Positions 54,849 to 63,999 of a DNA stretch of 64,000 bases are shown in pieces. The first letter of the stretch is position 1. Each line of letters opens with the position of its first letter. The stretch spans positions 620,001-684,000 of the forward strand of contig CAWFPH010000002.1 in NCBI GenBank assembly GCA_963817615.1, read 5' to 3'. A program made the translations under genes and the position numbers. Source of the stretch: FEN-1219 sp963817615 (lineage in GTDB: Bacteria; Pseudomonadota; Gammaproteobacteria; Steroidobacterales; Rariloculaceae). The notes under the pieces were generated by a model. That model searched no databases and was not told where the DNA came from. It saw only the letters and a program-made list of their open reading frames with translations.

Positions 54849-56417
54849 TTACCCCAGTCCGGAGACCGGTCGCTCGGCATCGCGAACCGGGACGATGTCG
54901 ACCGTCGCGCTGGTCGTGCGATAACGGAAGTCGTATGTGACGAACTGATACGCCTGCTCCGGCGCGAAACCCACCCTCAGCGTGATCGCGAAACCCGATC
55001 CATCAGTAGAACGAGGCTCGCTGGTGCGGACGACGAATGCCTGCTCCGGCACGCGGCCCGCCAGAGCTCCACGCTGGTTCAAGCGTGCGAGGAAAATCCA
55101 AACCTGTCGCTCCAGGTCGGCGGCAAGCTCATCCGAGCACTCCGCATTGAATACCCAACGCGTGTGGCGCTCGATGGAACGCAATATGAACGCAGAGGTG
55201 CGGCTCGAGGAAAGCCGTTGCGAAAAGCTCGTAACCGCGGCGACGCCGGCAAACGTCACGTTGCCACGCAGCACCGCTGCAGCGGGTGCAACCCGTTCGA
55301 ACGTATTGACGCCCCAGCGATGCAGCAGCCGTGCAGTCTCGGCATCGAGCTCCATGAGTGGCAACAGATTGCCCTTCAGCGCAGCGGCGGTCGGCGGCAG
55401 CTCGTGCCAGACGCCGGCCTGGTCGCAACGCGCCATGACGCCAGCTATGACCCCGCTTGCCGGCACACCATTCGCGTAGCGGCCGAGATCCCCGCGTGGC
55501 CGGAGCCGTGGAAAGTAGGTGAGCACATGAGCGCTGGCCTGCTCCAAGCTGCGAATCGCGAGAGATGCGGCATCGGCGGAGGTCCAGGACCATGGCGGGT
55601 CCCAGATCAGCAGCGCGCGCCGACGCTCGCAATACCGTGTGGCTGCGACGAAGCTCGTTGTGCCGAGGTCTCTGCCCGGTGGAGACGGAATGCAGAGGAA
55701 GTCGATTTGTGGACACCTATCCAACGCGAATAGGCCGGTGCCTTCGCCATTGGAGCCTATGATGTCGTAGTCCGTAAGCTCGTCGCCGTCCGTGCCGTGC
55801 GCGGTCATGCCGAGATACGGAATCGGCTCGCCGGGTCGCAGCGCGCGCGTCGCGTCGGGGCGCCGGCCCGGCAGAGGACCGGCCAGTCGAATCAGCTCCG
55901 ATTGCTCGAGTACATCGACGACGAACCGGTCGTCCGCTGGGTTCATCGACAGGGATTGGAACAGCTCTTGATCGTCGACGAGCTGCGATCCGGGCCGCCC
56001 GAGCCGTTGTACTACCAGGTTGAACTTGTCATCGAGCTCTTCGACACGGTCGTAATCGATCGATACGCGCAAATACTCGTGGCTGCCGGGCTGACGTGCT
56101 TGTAAGCGCAACGTTTCGGACCCGGCGGGTATTTCCAGCAATGCACGCGTTGCGCGGTTACCGACGCGGACCACGACGGCGTTTTCACCGCCATGCGCGA
56201 AAAAATGCTGCACGGCAAAGGAAAGAAAAGAGAACGTGCAATGCCCACCGAAAGCACGACGATAGTCTTCAAAGCTCGCAATCGCGACCGCTTCGTTCAG
56301 CGGCCCCCGCTCCGTCCGGCCGATGAAAGCGGCGACCGTCGAGGTGTACAGAGGGATGATTTCGTCGCCCGCCGGTCGCGGCTCGACTGAACCGAGCTCC
56401 AGGGGTTCGGACGCCAT
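54849..56417 (-). CDS. Phage-type contractile tail sheath protein (orphan)
   Basis: Homologue of the sheath subunit of contractile tails and injection systems. 522 residues: N-terminal TSTVAAFIGRTERGP (25-39), FEDYRRAFGG, QHFFAHGGENAVVVRVG; a central subtilisin-like/variable region ending near PPTAAALKGNLLPL; and the conserved C-terminal sheath domain with RLLHRWGVNTFERV, RHTRWVFNAE, LERQVWIFLARLNQRGALAG and VDIVPVRDAER. No tube, baseplate, spike or ATPase genes are seen nearby and the flanks are housekeeping. It is the last gene on the minus strand after LDT and rhomboid genes, and stops 7 bases from the convergent oxoprolinase stop. Function unknown. Confidence 0.85.
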   Translation of the reverse strand: MASEPLELGSVEPRPAGDEIIPLYTSTVAAFIGRTERGPLNEAVAIASFEDYRRAFGGHCTFSFLSFAVQHFFAHGGENAVVVRVGNRATRALLEIPAGSETLRLQARQPGSHEYLRVSIDYDRVEELDDKFNLVVQRLGRPGSQLVDDQELFQSLSMNPADDRFVVDVLEQSELIRLAGPLPGRRPDATRALRPGEPIPYLGMTAHGTDGDELTDYDIIGSNGEGTGLFALDRCPQIDFLCIPSPPGRDLGTTSFVAATRYCERRRALLIWDPPWSWTSADAASLAIRSLEQASAHVLTYFPRLRPRGDLGRYANGVPASGVIAGVMARCDQAGVWHELPPTAAALKGNLLPLMELDAETARLLHRWGVNTFERVAPAAAVLRGNVTFAGVAAVTSFSQRLSSSRTSAFILRSIERHTRWVFNAECSDELAADLERQVWIFLARLNQRGALAGRVPEQAFVVRTSEPRSTDGSGFAITLRVGFAPEQAYQFVTYDFRYRTTSATVDIVPVRDAERPVSGLG

Positions 56418-56490
56418 GCTGCCTGTCTTTGGGAAAAACCTATCATAGCGGGCGTGCGGTGCACTTTTAAGCCCCGCACGAGCACATCCG

Positions 56491-57171
56491 TCAACGCGCG
56501 CTTCGGCGGCGCCGATCGTGCACGAATAGTCGCACGAGCACTAGGCCCATCAGGAAGCCTCCCACGTGCGCGCGGAAAGCGACGCCGCTCGCGCCGGCTT
56601 CGGCCGATAGGCTGCTCACCAGCTGGCCCAAAAACCAGAGGCCAAGCACGACGACGGCGGGCACCCGAAACGTGTAGAAAATTACGAACAGCGGGAAAGC
56701 AACCAACACGGTTGCACGAGGGTAGAGCAAGACATATGCGCCGAGCACGCCAGAGATGGCGCCGCTTGCTCCGATCATTGGCACAGTCGAGCTCGTATCC
56801 GGGAGGGCTTGCGCGAGCGCGGCCGCAATGCCGCAAACGAGATAGAACGCGACGAACCGGCTGTGACCGACTCTATCCTCGATATTGTCGCCGAAGATCC
56901 ACAAATACAGCATGTTGCCGGCGAGATGCAGCAGTCCGCCATGCAGGAACATCGACGTGAAAATCGAAAGCTGCGGCGGTATCCAGGGGTCCGCAAGCTC
57001 GGCGCGACCGAATACCACGGCCGGGATGAATCCCAAAGACGCTACGGCGGCCTGTCCTGCCTCGGGCGGCAATCCGAGCTCCCACAGATAGACCGCCACG
57101 CAGAGCGCAATCGTGCCGATCGTTACGAACGGCGTCGCGCGCGTTGGATTGTCGTCGCGAAGCGGAATCAT
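56491..57171 (-). CDS. Rhomboid family intramembrane serine protease
   Basis: Cleaves transmembrane segments inside the inner membrane. 226 residues with six or so helices: N-terminal MIPLRDDNPTR, HGGLLHLAGNMLYLW with His82 and Asn86, the nucleophile Ser137 in GASGAISG and catalytic His202 in AHVGGFLMG, so the dyad is complete. The start is an ATG. It follows the L,D-transpeptidase stop by 35 bases, and the sheath gene starts 73 bases after its stop, so all three could be one transcript. Confidence 0.92.
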   Translation of the reverse strand: MIPLRDDNPTRATPFVTIGTIALCVAVYLWELGLPPEAGQAAVASLGFIPAVVFGRAELADPWIPPQLSIFTSMFLHGGLLHLAGNMLYLWIFGDNIEDRVGHSRFVAFYLVCGIAAALAQALPDTSSTVPMIGASGAISGVLGAYVLLYPRATVLVAFPLFVIFYTFRVPAVVVLGLWFLGQLVSSLSAEAGASGVAFRAHVGGFLMGLVLVRLFVHDRRRRSAR

Positions 57172-57206
57172 CGACGAAGGGCCGGCCGCGCGCCGACCGC
57201 GGGACG

Positions 57207-58373
57207 TTAGTCCGCAGGATTCGGCGCCGCGGCCGAGAGCACGGGCTGCTGAACGCCTCCGTCAGGATCGTCGCCGCGCGGGGCTGCTGGGACGGTATTC
57301 TCGATGATGCGCGCAGCTGCCAGGTATTGCTCCTGAGACTTCGGCGACGCTAGAACGGGCAGCGGAATTCCGCGCTGTTCGGCGACGATCCTCTGCACGA
57401 GCGCACGATCGATTTCCGCCGGCGCAACGTTGCCGGCGCGCGAAAGTGCGCGCGCGAGCGCCTCATCCGCCTCTACGGCAAGGTTGCGCGGTTCCTCTGC
57501 GAGCATCGGATGGACCTCGAGAAACAACATACCGTCGCGCCAACCAGCGAGTACGGGCTGATCGACGATGCGAACCGGGGTACCCTTCGGCACGCGGTCG
57601 TAGAGCTCCTCGATATCTTCCGGATAGAGCCTGATGCAACCATGGCTCGAGCGCATCCCGACACCGGCTGGTTTGTTCGTGCCGTGGATCAGGTAACCCG
57701 GAATGGACAGAGCCATGGCGAACTTGCCCAGTGGGTTGTCCGGACCCGGCCGCACGACACTCGGCAGGCGATCACCGTGCTCTGCATGTTCCTTTCGGAC
57801 CGAAGCAGGTACGTACCAAACCGGATCGCGCGCCTTCTGTGTCACATGCGCTTCGCCGGTCGGAGTCGCCCATCCTTCGGCGCCGATGCCGATCGGGTGA
57901 CTCGTGACGCGCAGGATCTTACGCGCCGAGTCCGTCGGATCCGGCTCGGCCGTGTAGTAGAACAGCCTCATTGCCGCTACGTTGACGACGATTCCCTTCC
58001 GCGGCGCATCGGGCAGAATAGTCTGCGTGGGAAGGTAGATGGGCGTGCCTTCGCCCGGCAGCCATTGGTCGACGCCTGGATTTGCCCGGCGCAGTTCCTC
58101 GTAACCTACGTCGTATTGGCGGCCGATGGCCGAGAAAGTATTCTCGTAGCGTGAGAATAGAACCTGCGTCTCGCCCACGATCTCCTGCAGGGGCGAGCGC
58201 AACGTTTGCTCGCGCGTATCGAGCGGCTGCAGTCGCACTGCGTGCGGATCGGGCGCTGACGCAGCGACGGGTTCGGGGGGGGCAGTTTCCGCCGGCCTGA
58301 GCAAGCTGCAGCCGGCGAGACCGATTACAACCAACGCCGAGCCTGCCACGGCGGCTGCAGAGTGCTTCAGCAT
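57207..58373 (-). CDS. L,D-transpeptidase lipoprotein with LysM domain
   Basis: Envelope enzyme making 3-3 cross-links or anchoring to peptidoglycan. 388 residues from the ATG at 58373; lipobox IGLAGC (Cys22), a LysM-like segment (about 78-124; YENTFSAIGRQYDVGYEELRR..., given as IGRQYDVGYEELRRANPGV), then the YkuD domain (~130-275) with GYLIHGTN and the catalytic MRSSHGCIRLYPED. Resembles ErfK/YbiS-type enzymes. An upstream open frame to 58649 is not conserved-looking. Confidence 0.92.
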   Translation of the reverse strand: MLKHSAAAVAGSALVVIGLAGCSLLRPAETAPPEPVAASAPDPHAVRLQPLDTREQTLRSPLQEIVGETQVLFSRYENTFSAIGRQYDVGYEELRRANPGVDQWLPGEGTPIYLPTQTILPDAPRKGIVVNVAAMRLFYYTAEPDPTDSARKILRVTSHPIGIGAEGWATPTGEAHVTQKARDPVWYVPASVRKEHAEHGDRLPSVVRPGPDNPLGKFAMALSIPGYLIHGTNKPAGVGMRSSHGCIRLYPEDIEELYDRVPKGTPVRIVDQPVLAGWRDGMLFLEVHPMLAEEPRNLAVEADEALARALSRAGNVAPAEIDRALVQRIVAEQRGIPLPVLASPKSQEQYLAAARIIENTVPAAPRGDDPDGGVQQPVLSAAAPNPAD

Positions 58374-58401
58374 CGCGACAACGGACTCGACATCGTCGCG
58401 G

Positions 58402-58407
58402 AGTATA
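58402..58407 (-). promoter_or_regulatory. Possible -10 for the L,D-transpeptidase operon
   Basis: TATACT on the minus strand, 29 bases before the ATG, with a weak TTTCGC 16 bases upstream of it. It is the best promoter-like match in the gap between sohB and the transpeptidase. Confidence 0.4.
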
Positions 58408-58655
58408 CCGAACCTGAGCCCGGGCGAAAGCACGATCGGCCGTTGACGCGCGGATCCGTTGTCAAGGTGCGGTGCGTTCGAGTAGCTCTTGTGTTTCCGG
58501 AAAGAGCCGACACGTCTCCACACCGAACGAGCTGGCCGTTCCTCGCGCGCACGCTGCCGCGCTAGACGATAGCGCTCACCGGTCGCCCCGTTCGAATACA
58601 GCGGCGGTAGATTTGCTTCACGAGGCGCGCGAATTCCGGACGCCAACAAGCCCCG

Positions 58656-59645
58656 TCATCGAAGTCCGGCGAGCAGGCTCTCCACGCCGCCGAGCACGCG
58701 CTCCTGCAACGATCGATGGCGCCGGTACGCGACATGGTACAGGTCGCGCTCCTGCGCGGCGTCGAGCAGCAAATCGTCGCTAGTCCGTAGCTCATCGACC
58801 AGATTGAGGCCCAGGGCCTGGAGGCCGTACCAATGCTCTCCGGTTGCGACCATATCGATATCTACTTGCGGTCGATGCTCGCGGATCTGCTGTTTGAAGA
58901 GAGCATGGACGTCCTCAATCTCTCGCTGCAGCTTAGCTCGCCCCTCGTCCGTGTTCTTGCCGAACAGCGTGAGCGTTCTCTTGTAGCGGCCAGCCGTGAT
59001 GAGCTCGAAGTCGATTCCCTTTTCCTCGAGCAAGCGGTGAAAATTCGGCAGCTGCGCGAGCACTCCGATCGAGCCGACGATCGCAAACGGTGCCGCAATC
59101 AACCGATCGGCCACGCAAGCCATTAGGTAGCCCCCACTGGCGGCAACTTTGTCGACCGCTACCAGCAGCGGCAGCCCTCGACGCTTGATCCTGAGCAGCT
59201 GTGACGCCGCAAGCCCGTGCTCGTGAACCGTGCCGCCTGGATTCTCGAGGCGTAGTAGCACCTCATCGCGATCGCCGGCAACCGCTAGGACGGCGGAGAT
59301 CTCCTCGCGCAACGACGCAGTCGCGCTAGCCCGCAGATCACCCTTGAAGTCGAGAACGAACAGACGCGGCCGACCGCTCTGATCTCGCGCGCGCGCACGC
59401 TCGGCGCGCTTGCGGTCCTTGGCCCTCGTCTTGCGGAGTTTCTTGAACGGCGCCTTCCCACTGACGGCATGCCGAAGTACATCTGCCGAATCTTCGAATT
59501 GGCGATTCATATGCTCGACGGTCAGACCGCCGGAACGACCGCCGCGCCGCGCCGCAATCGCGAACACGACCACCAGGACGACCAAAAGTACGACTGTCGC
59601 GACTTCTGCGAGGAACAGTCCGTATGACGAAAGGAATTCGCTCAC
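58656..59645 (-). CDS. sohB: SohB-like peptidase of family S49
   Basis: Inner membrane-anchored serine protease of the SppA/SohB family. 329 residues from a GTG overlapping the lipA stop (GTGA): one N-terminal membrane helix (about 10-30), a basic linker, the S49_N region, LFVLDFKGDLRASATASLREE, the nucleophile in VDKVAASGGYLMACVADRL and VGSIGVLAQLPNF. An open frame further upstream is inside lipA. Confidence 0.92.
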   Translation of the reverse strand: MSEFLSSYGLFLAEVATVVLLVVLVVVFAIAARRGGRSGGLTVEHMNRQFEDSADVLRHAVSGKAPFKKLRKTRAKDRKRAERARARDQSGRPRLFVLDFKGDLRASATASLREEISAVLAVAGDRDEVLLRLENPGGTVHEHGLAASQLLRIKRRGLPLLVAVDKVAASGGYLMACVADRLIAAPFAIVGSIGVLAQLPNFHRLLEEKGIDFELITAGRYKRTLTLFGKNTDEGRAKLQREIEDVHALFKQQIREHRPQVDIDMVATGEHWYGLQALGLNLVDELRTSDDLLLDAAQERDLYHVAYRRHRSLQERVLGGVESLLAGLR

Positions 59646-60637
59646 TCGGTCGTCAGACCCACGTTGTTCTTTTCTAGCACGCGGTCGGCGCGGTAGCTGG
59701 AGCGAACGAGCGGCCCCGCCACGATTTCGAGGAAACCCGCGGCGAGACCCCATTGACGATAACAATCGAACTCCTGCGGCGTCACATAGCGCTCCACCGG
59801 GAGATGATTCGGGGTAGGCCGAAGGTATTGGCCGAAGGTGACGATATCGACGTTTGCCCGCTTTAGGTCGTGCAGAGTCTCGATGATTTCGTCCTCAGTT
59901 TCTCCAAGGCCCAGCATCAAGCTCGTCTTGGTCAGCACATTGGGCCGATAGCGCTTGCCATGTGCGAGCACCGACAACGTTTGCCCATAACCCGCTCGCG
60001 CGTCGCGCACGCGATTTGTTAAACGCTTGACCGTCTCGAGGTTTTGCGCGAAGACGTCGATGCCCGCATCGAGAACCGTCTCGACGTCGCGCACGTTCCC
60101 AGAGAAGTCCGGAGTGAGCGCCTCGACCGCCGTTTGTGGACATGCCTCCTTGATCGCCCGTATACATGCGGCGTAGTGGGCAGCACCGCCATCGGGCAAG
60201 TCGTCGCGATCGACCGAAGTCAGCACGACGTATTTGAGGTCCATCAGTTGGACGGTACGCGCACAGTTCTGGATCTCTTGGGGGTCGAGCCACCCGCGAG
60301 GATTGCCGGTGTCGACCGCACAAAACTGACAGGCTCTGGTGCAGACCGCGCCGAGCAGCATCAGCGTTGCGGTACCGTTGTTCCAACACTCGCCGATGTT
60401 CGGGCAAATCGACTCTTCGCAGACGGTCACGAGTCGGTGCGCGCGCACTGTCGATCGCAGTGTCTCGAAGCGCTCGCCACCGGGCAGACGTGCACGCAAC
60501 CACGGCGGCTTCGGCTCCGAAGCTGCTCCATGTCGCTCTTCGCGTGTTTTCACGCCATTCTTGATGGCGGTGAATCCCTGTTCGGTCTGGTATTTCGACC
60601 CAGTTGCCACGACGGGAATACCGCGAAACTCGTTCAT
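59642..60637 (-). CDS. lipA: LipA, lipoyl synthase
   Basis: Radical SAM enzyme inserting sulfur into octanoyl groups to make lipoate. 331 residues: auxiliary cluster ESICPNIGECW, radical SAM CTRACQFCAVD, GNPRGWLDP, ALTPDFSGN, TKTSLMLGLGET and LRPTPNHLPV. Normal length. Divergent from greB; lipB is not in the window. Confidence 0.96.
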   Translation of the reverse strand: MNEFRGIPVVATGSKYQTEQGFTAIKNGVKTREERHGAASEPKPPWLRARLPGGERFETLRSTVRAHRLVTVCEESICPNIGECWNNGTATLMLLGAVCTRACQFCAVDTGNPRGWLDPQEIQNCARTVQLMDLKYVVLTSVDRDDLPDGGAAHYAACIRAIKEACPQTAVEALTPDFSGNVRDVETVLDAGIDVFAQNLETVKRLTNRVRDARAGYGQTLSVLAHGKRYRPNVLTKTSLMLGLGETEDEIIETLHDLKRANVDIVTFGQYLRPTPNHLPVERYVTPQEFDCYRQWGLAAGFLEIVAGPLVRSSYRADRVLEKNNVGLTTE

Positions 60638-60700
60638 CGCGTGCTGCTAAGATTGAAGCGTTGGGCGCACCGAGTATCGCACGTTTGCCACTGTCGTGTT

Positions 60701-61198
60701 ATGGGCCGCTACCGTCAGCCGCTACCGGAGAGCTCCAAGTACATTACCGCCCACGGCGCCGCGGAGCTTCGCCGCGAGCTCGATGAGCTCTGGCGGGTAC
60801 GCCGCCCCGCCGTCACGAAAGCCGTTGCTGAGGCGGCCGCGCAAGGCGATCGATCAGAGAACGCCGAATACATCTATGGCAAGCGCCAGCTCGCGGAGAT
60901 CGATCGACGGGTGCGCTATCTTCGCAAGCGTCTGAGCGGCATCCGAATCGTCGACTCTCGACCCACGGATACGTCGAGAGTGTATTTCGGCGCCTGGTTC
61001 GAGCTGCGGGACGGCACCGGCGCGACGCGCGAGCATCGCCTCGTAGGACCGGACGAAATCAGCCTGGGACCGGGCCACATCAGTATGGATTCGCCGCTGG
61101 GTAGAGCCGCGCTCGGCAAGACAGTCGGCGACGCTCTGACGGTCCGTACGCCACACGGTCTGCAGCACTACCAGCTCCTGCGCGTTCGCTACAGCTGA
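60701..61198 (+). CDS. greB: Transcription elongation factor GreB
   Basis: Rescues backtracked RNA polymerase. 165 residues from the ATG at 60701: N-terminal coiled coil with ELDELWRVRRPAVTKAV, the tip acidic residues in GDRSENAEYIYGKRQLAEI, RRVRYLRKRL, and the C-terminal FKBP-like domain (ISMDSPLGRAALGKTVGD). The ELDELWRxRRP and NAEYIYGKRQL patterns favour GreB over GreA. Confidence 0.94.
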   Translation: MGRYRQPLPESSKYITAHGAAELRRELDELWRVRRPAVTKAVAEAAAQGDRSENAEYIYGKRQLAEIDRRVRYLRKRLSGIRIVDSRPTDTSRVYFGAWFELRDGTGATREHRLVGPDEISLGPGHISMDSPLGRAALGKTVGDALTVRTPHGLQHYQLLRVRYS

Positions 61199-61213
61199 CG
61201 GTTCCACCACACC

Positions 61214-61238
61214 AAAAAAAACCCGGCGCGAGGCCGGG
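61214..61238 (-). terminator. Rho-independent terminator
   Basis: Stem CCCGGC/GCCGGG (61222-61227, 61233-61238) with a 5-base loop; on the minus strand it is followed by a run of eight T (plus-strand A-run 61214-61221). It terminates the small minus-strand gene and may also stop greB in part. Confidence 0.85.
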
Positions 61239-61273
61239 CGAAGTCACAGGGGGAAATTGCGGGCCCGTCTGCG

Positions 61274-61474
61274 CTATTGCAGCCGTGCCCAGTTGATCAG
61301 ACGGACTTCACTGGATCTGAGGTCGAAGTTGCGAGCCAATAGCGCTTCGATGTCCTTCGTTTCATAGCGCTGCTCCGTGGCCTGGTTGACCTCGACAACG
61401 CCGCTGAACTCTTGATCGGAGCCGACCGCCGCTTCACCGGTCAACACGAAATGCGTGTAGTACTTGACGCCCAT
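61274..61474 (-). CDS. Small conserved-looking hypothetical protein
   Basis: 66 residues from the ATG at 61474: YYTHFVLTGEAAVGSDQEFSG, then IEALLARNFDLRSSEV and the end VRLINWARLQ. It looks like a compact alpha/beta protein. No function assigned. A good terminator follows, supporting a real single-gene transcript. Confidence 0.65.
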   Translation of the reverse strand: MGVKYYTHFVLTGEAAVGSDQEFSGVVEVNQATEQRYETKDIEALLARNFDLRSSEVRLINWARLQ

Positions 61475-61575
61475 GGTCCGCGAGTGTAGGGACGACCCGA
61501 TCGAGCGTCTGTGATTAATTGCACAATTTGTCGACCGTGGGACCGGTCTTCGAGAGGCACGAAGTCCGTCGACTC

Positions 61576-61603
61576 TTGACATATTTTTTGAGCGGCTTAT
61601 AGA
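61576..61603 (+). promoter_or_regulatory. Sigma70 promoter of the OmpA-like gene
   Basis: -35 TTGACA (61576-61581) and -10 TATAGA (61598-61603) with a 16-base AT-rich spacer, 34 bases before the ATG. The best promoter match in the window after groES. Confidence 0.8.
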
Positions 61604-61636
61604 AGAACCATTCACGTTGGTCCGAGCGAGCTTGCG

Positions 61637-63097
61637 ATGAGTAGATATCGAATCGTTTTCGTGCTGGCCGCAGCGGCGTGCGCATTCACTGCTACGGCGC
61701 AGCAGGAGCTGCGGGCCACGCTGTTCAAGGACACGGACCAGGCCCTCGCCACGGCCCGAGCGGCGAATGCGGAGTTACTCGCGCCTGCGACGTTCGAGAA
61801 GGGCAAAGACGCGTACGCCGCCGCAGAAAGCGATTTGTCGCGCGGCAGAAATATCGATCGAATTCGGGGTGCGCTTGCCGATGCGACAAAGGCTTTCAAG
61901 GCGGCAGCCGACGCCGCAGAGATCGCGAACGTAACACTCGCGTCGCTTTTGAAGACTCGCGCGGATGCCGCTAATGCCAACGCGAGTACTTTCGCTACCG
62001 CACAGTGGAACGATGCCCGCGAGCGTTTCGATTCGGCGGCGCGCAGGCTCGAGTCGGGCGACCTTCGTGGGGCACGTACACGCGCGGATGAGGCAGAAGC
62101 TCTTTATCGCGACGCCGAGCTGACTGCGATCAAAGCTCAGTATCTGAGCCAGACCCGCGCCTTGCTCGCAGAGGCAGACCAACTGCGGGTACCGCGCTTG
62201 GCGCCCAATACCTATGCGAAGGCAGCGGGCTTGCTGCAACAGGCGGAGCACGAGCTGAACGAAAATCGTTACGACACCGACTTGCCGCGCAGTCTCGCAC
62301 AGCAAGCGAACTACGAGGCGCGACATGCGATCTACCTTGCGAAGGTGATCGGTACGATGCGCGACGAAAATCGCTCGCTCGAGGACATCATCCTGAGCTA
62401 TGAAGAGCCGCTCACTCAGATCAGCGCGGCTGCCGACAAGGTTGCGCAGCTCGACAACGGCGTTGAGCCAGTTGCCAAGGATCTCGTTGCTTATATCGAA
62501 GGGCTGCGCGAGCAAGCGGCGCAGACCAACGCCGACCTCGTCGACAGTCGCAAGCGAATCGGAGAGCTAGAAGACGAAGTTCGAGAACTGGATAGCAAGC
62601 TCGGCGGAGTTTCGCAAGAACGCGTTGCGCTAGTTCAACGGCTGGAGGCGGAAGCAAGAATTCGCGACCAATTCGCATCGATCGAGAACCTCTTCAACCG
62701 CGACGAGGCGCGAGTTTCGCGCGAAGGAAATCGAGTCCTGATCCGCCTCGTCGGGCTCACGTTCCAAAGCGGCAAGGCAGACGTCGGTCCGGAGCAACGC
62801 GGACTGCTCGACAAGGTTCGCCGGGCGACGGACGTTTTCCCGAACTCGCAGATCGTGATCGAGGGACACACCGACTCGTACGGCGGCGACGAAACCAACA
62901 TGGCCCTCTCTCGGCGCCGAGCGGAGTCGGTCAGCTCTTACCTCAGCGGAACGCTCGGCGTGCCGGCGGCCAGAATCAGCGCGGTCGGCTATGGTGAGAC
63001 GCAGCCGATTGCAAACAACGAGACGCCGCAAGGTCGCGAGCGCAACCGTCGAATCGACGTGATCATCGAGCCGCAGGTCGAGTCGACTCAGCAATAA
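61637..63097 (+). CDS. OmpA family protein with DUF4398-type coiled coil
   Basis: Periplasmic/outer membrane-associated peptidoglycan-binding protein. 486 residues: signal peptide to about residue 22 (CAFTATAQ), a long Ala/Glu/Arg-rich helical region with DUF4398-like repeats (about 25-350, including LAEADQLRVPRLAPNTYAKA), and a C-terminal OmpA domain (~360-480) with QIVIEGHTDSYGGDE, SRRRAESVSSYL and GERNRRI-like RERNRRIDVII. The peptidoglycan-contacting Asp and Arg are present. No OmpA barrel. Confidence 0.9.
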   Translation: MSRYRIVFVLAAAACAFTATAQQELRATLFKDTDQALATARAANAELLAPATFEKGKDAYAAAESDLSRGRNIDRIRGALADATKAFKAAADAAEIANVTLASLLKTRADAANANASTFATAQWNDARERFDSAARRLESGDLRGARTRADEAEALYRDAELTAIKAQYLSQTRALLAEADQLRVPRLAPNTYAKAAGLLQQAEHELNENRYDTDLPRSLAQQANYEARHAIYLAKVIGTMRDENRSLEDIILSYEEPLTQISAAADKVAQLDNGVEPVAKDLVAYIEGLREQAAQTNADLVDSRKRIGELEDEVRELDSKLGGVSQERVALVQRLEAEARIRDQFASIENLFNRDEARVSREGNRVLIRLVGLTFQSGKADVGPEQRGLLDKVRRATDVFPNSQIVIEGHTDSYGGDETNMALSRRRAESVSSYLSGTLGVPAARISAVGYGETQPIANNETPQGRERNRRIDVIIEPQVESTQQ

Positions 63098-63102
63098 GAG
63101 AG

Positions 63103-63999
63103 CTAGGTGCCGGACTCGAGCCATGCGGCGATTGCCGCGGCAATCGCCGGCTGCGCCAAGTAGCCGAACGCCTCGTGCGCATTGAGGCCGCCGCTGCCGC
63201 GAAAGTGGTTGGTCACTGCGACGTGATCCTCGATCGTCTGCACGAGACCGAGCTCGAGCATCTCTCGAAAGAAGGGGCGAAGACGCGGTTGCAGCGCCGT
63301 CGTATCGCCGCGCGCCGCGAAGTTGAGCCAGCGGTCGATGTTGGTCGGATAACGTCCTACCCCTTCGGCATGAGCACCCTGCAGCGAGCGACGGATGAAA
63401 TGCGTACCGAGCGGGCTCCCGAGCGTTATGAACAATTCGATACGACCTGCCGAGGCCGACGCTGCGTGGGACAGCTCCCATAACGTATCGTACGCAATCA
63501 CCGATCCCAAGCTATGTCCGACGAGCAGGACGCGTTTCCCGGCGTGCCATGCGGACTCGAGCGCGCCCCGCAGCAATGCGCGGACTGCGCTAGCGATGCC
63601 CGCGCGGTTCTTCAGATAGCGACTCGCATCGTGCATCGTAAGCCGCGTCGCAGGACTTGCGAATAGCCGACCCAGAACCGGCACGGCGTCACCGACGACA
63701 TGCGCGAGTCGCAGCAGACGCCGCGACCAAGCGTCGATCTCTCGGAGGTCGTCCCGGGTCGGCTGTTGCCCCGACAGTAAAGCCTCGATGCCAACGCGGT
63801 CGAGCTCGACGTCAGTGCCATAAAACAAGGAAGTCCATCCGACCACTACGAATGCGTCCGTTCGCGCGAGCGGTGTGCTCGCGCCTGGACGACTCCTTTC
63901 TAGCGCAGCGGCGAGCACCCGCTGTAGCTCGGGCCCGTAAACCTCCGGCGGCGGCTTCGGCTTGAGGCCCGGAACGAAGATAATGGTCGGAACGGTCAC
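63103..63999 (-). CDS. Alpha/beta hydrolase, lipase-like (at window edge)
   Basis: Predicted serine esterase. 298 residues from a GTG at the very end of the window; the true start could lie outside. Visible: TIIFVPGLKPKPPPEVYG, the nucleophile elbow LLVGHSLGSVIAYDTL, LFITLGSPLG, and a C-terminal DHVAVTNHFRGSGGLNAHE with candidate His. Substrate unknown. Confidence 0.85.
   Translation of the reverse strand: MTVPTIIFVPGLKPKPPPEVYGPELQRVLAAALERSRPGASTPLARTDAFVVVGWTSLFYGTDVELDRVGIEALLSGQQPTRDDLREIDAWSRRLLRLAHVVGDAVPVLGRLFASPATRLTMHDASRYLKNRAGIASAVRALLRGALESAWHAGKRVLLVGHSLGSVIAYDTLWELSHAASASAGRIELFITLGSPLGTHFIRRSLQGAHAEGVGRYPTNIDRWLNFAARGDTTALQPRLRPFFREMLELGLVQTIEDHVAVTNHFRGSGGLNAHEAFGYLAQPAIAAAIAAWLESGT

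Noticed and set aside
50356..58373. Prophage or genomic island around the sheath gene
   Set aside because: No integrase, transposase, att-like repeats, tRNA or other phage genes; the flanking genes are ordinary chromosomal ones.
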